A stretch of 20,550 nt of DNA from an uncultured Pseudoflavonifractor sp. Lineage in GTDB: Bacteria; Bacillota; Clostridia; Oscillospirales; Oscillospiraceae. The notes below the pieces were generated by a model. The model saw only the letters and a program-made list of their open reading frames with translations. It was not told where the DNA came from and did not search any database. The position numbers were made by a program, and so were the translations under genes. The stretch is taken from contig CANDEE010000033.1 of assembly GCA_947383685.1 (NCBI GenBank), positions 1 through 20,550 on the forward strand, read 5' to 3'. Below are positions 19,823-20,550 of this stretch, one piece after another. Position 1 is the first letter of the stretch; the number at the start of each line of letters is the position of its first letter.

Positions 19823-20550
19823 ATGAAAAATCCTAATGGATATGGAACAGTAACGAAGCTGTCAGGGAACAGGCGAAAGCCCTATATTGTGAAGGAAGGT
19901 ATATCAGGAAGGCAAAAGCCCATTGGTTACGCCGCCACACGGGAAGAAGGGTTGATAATGCTTGCCAATTACAACAATGATCCGTGGGATATTGAAACGG
20001 ATAAAATCACTTTTCAAGAACTCTATGATTTATGGCTTGAAAAGCGGGCTGTGAAATTGGGTGAATCAAACAGAAGTTCCTTGAAATCAGCATACAAGCA
20101 TTGTTCCAAGCTGAACAAAATGAAGTATAAGCAAATCAAATCATACCAAATGCAAGATTGCATTGATAGCTGCGGCTGTGGGTATTCCACACAAGGGGCG
20201 ATAAAAAACCTTTTCGGGCATCTTGACCGTTTCGCAATGGAACTTGATATAATTTCAAAATGCTGTTCTGATCTGCTTACCTCTGATCCAATCCCTGAAA
20301 CAAGCAAGGAAATTTTCACGGATGAAGAAGTTTCCCGGCTTTGGGAAAATGAAAAATTGGAATGGGTTGATTCCGTTCTGTTCTTCCTCTATACGGGGTT
20401 CAGAATATCAGAAATGATCGCCCTGAAAACGGAAGCGGTTGATCTCGAAGCCCAAACCATAACCGGGGGAACGAAAACAGCGGCGGGAAAAAACAGGATA
20501 GTTCCCATTCATTCAAAAATTCAACACATAGTTCAAAAGCGGGTTGAACA
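19823..20550 (+). CDS. Tyrosine recombinase/integrase, 3' end cut by window edge
   Basis: The 242 codons in the window read without a stop to the edge. The N terminus (MKNPNGYGTVTKLSGNRRKP, to about residue 50) is the arm-binding, AP2-like domain seen in integrases of phage-like and conjugative elements. About 62-150 is the SAM-like core-binding domain (ITFQELYDLWLEKR). The catalytic domain starts near 163 (SKEIFTDEEVSRLW) and contains the first catalytic arginine in YTGFRISEM (R194) and the beta-hairpin lysine in GGTKTAAGKNR (K218). The HxxR and Tyr motifs must lie beyond the window. AGGCGGTG precedes ATG 19823. It integrates and excises the element by site-specific recombination. Confidence 0.92.
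   Translation, partial: MKNPNGYGTVTKLSGNRRKPYIVKEGISGRQKPIGYAATREEGLIMLANYNNDPWDIETDKITFQELYDLWLEKRAVKLGESNRSSLKSAYKHCSKLNKMKYKQIKSYQMQDCIDSCGCGYSTQGAIKNLFGHLDRFAMELDIISKCCSDLLTSDPIPETSKEIFTDEEVSRLWENEKLEWVDSVLFFLYTGFRISEMIALKTEAVDLEAQTITGGTKTAAGKNRIVPIHSKIQHIVQKRVE

Larger units (their letters stand above)
16700..20550. mobile_element. Integrated element, partial (right end outside the window)
   Basis: From about 16.7-17.2 kb to the right edge the sequence is much more AT-rich than the flanking host genes and carries a tyrosine recombinase, a CI-type regulator between divergent promoters, a SprT-like metalloprotease and small proteins typical of phage-like or conjugative islands. No structural phage or relaxase gene is visible in this part. 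The left boundary is set loosely, between the spoVT promoter and the gene starting at 17195. The matching attachment-site repeat must lie beyond the window, so the element cannot be sized. Confidence 0.7.

Noticed and set aside
20023..20319. 98-codon minus-strand frame opposite the recombinase
   Set aside because: The recombinase frame is fully supported by family motifs; this is its shadow.

Overview
The window looks like a chromosomal segment of a spore-forming, probably gut-associated member of the Bacillota, class Clostridia, most like the Oscillospiraceae (Flavonifractor/Lawsonibacter-type). This is inferred from the GC-rich, GC3-biased coding sequence with strong AGGAGG ribosome sites, a SpoVT gene, a SpoIIQ-like LytM protein behind a sigma-F/G-type promoter, a QueT-type ECF substrate-binding subunit, an SLH-domain protein, and BlaI/BlaR1-type regulation. 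No rRNA, tRNA, CRISPR array or insertion sequence was seen.

Layout. 1-97 holds a minus-strand promoter and a leader whose Shine-Dalgarno is paired away; its gene lies off the left edge. 94-680 has a small helical protein of unknown function, divergent from a 49-residue ribbon-helix-helix protein, closed by a two-way terminator. 694-2281 is a queT-galU operon (minus) behind a long structured leader that looks like a preQ1-type riboswitch. A lower-GC CPBP membrane protease gene (2311-3150, minus) sits upstream of it. 3320-4614 is a DUF401 membrane transporter-like gene that appears to begin at CTG. 4712-5497 is a SpoIIQ-like M23 gene (minus).

5542-11345 is one transcription unit encoding an ABC export system of MacAB layout: an adaptor with two lipoyl/hairpin modules, an ATPase, an FtsX-like permease, and a secreted SLH-domain protein. 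11396-15561 is a BlaI-BlaR1-type pair: a BlaI/MecI repressor whose promoter carries two near-identical operator sites, and an M56 metalloprotease with a very large extracellular region of about 860 residues. 15560-16619 has a small tail-anchored-type membrane protein, a 28-codon single-pass membrane peptide and spoVT. Candidate sporulation-type promoters stand in front of all three.

From about 16.7 kb to the right edge the sequence becomes AT-rich and carries the genes of an integrated element: an unplaced two-pass membrane protein whose frame runs into spoVT, a SprT-like zinc metalloprotease, a small hypothetical protein, a divergent XRE/CI-type regulator, two small element proteins and a tyrosine recombinase cut off by the window end. 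The regulator is flanked by two clusters of TTGAAC/GTTCAA repeats. The first cluster overlaps both divergent promoters, so it is probably the operator array of an element-specific switch. The recombinase is preceded by two strong hairpins, the second with the form of an attenuator. The element appears to have integrated just upstream of spoVT; its other end is outside the window.
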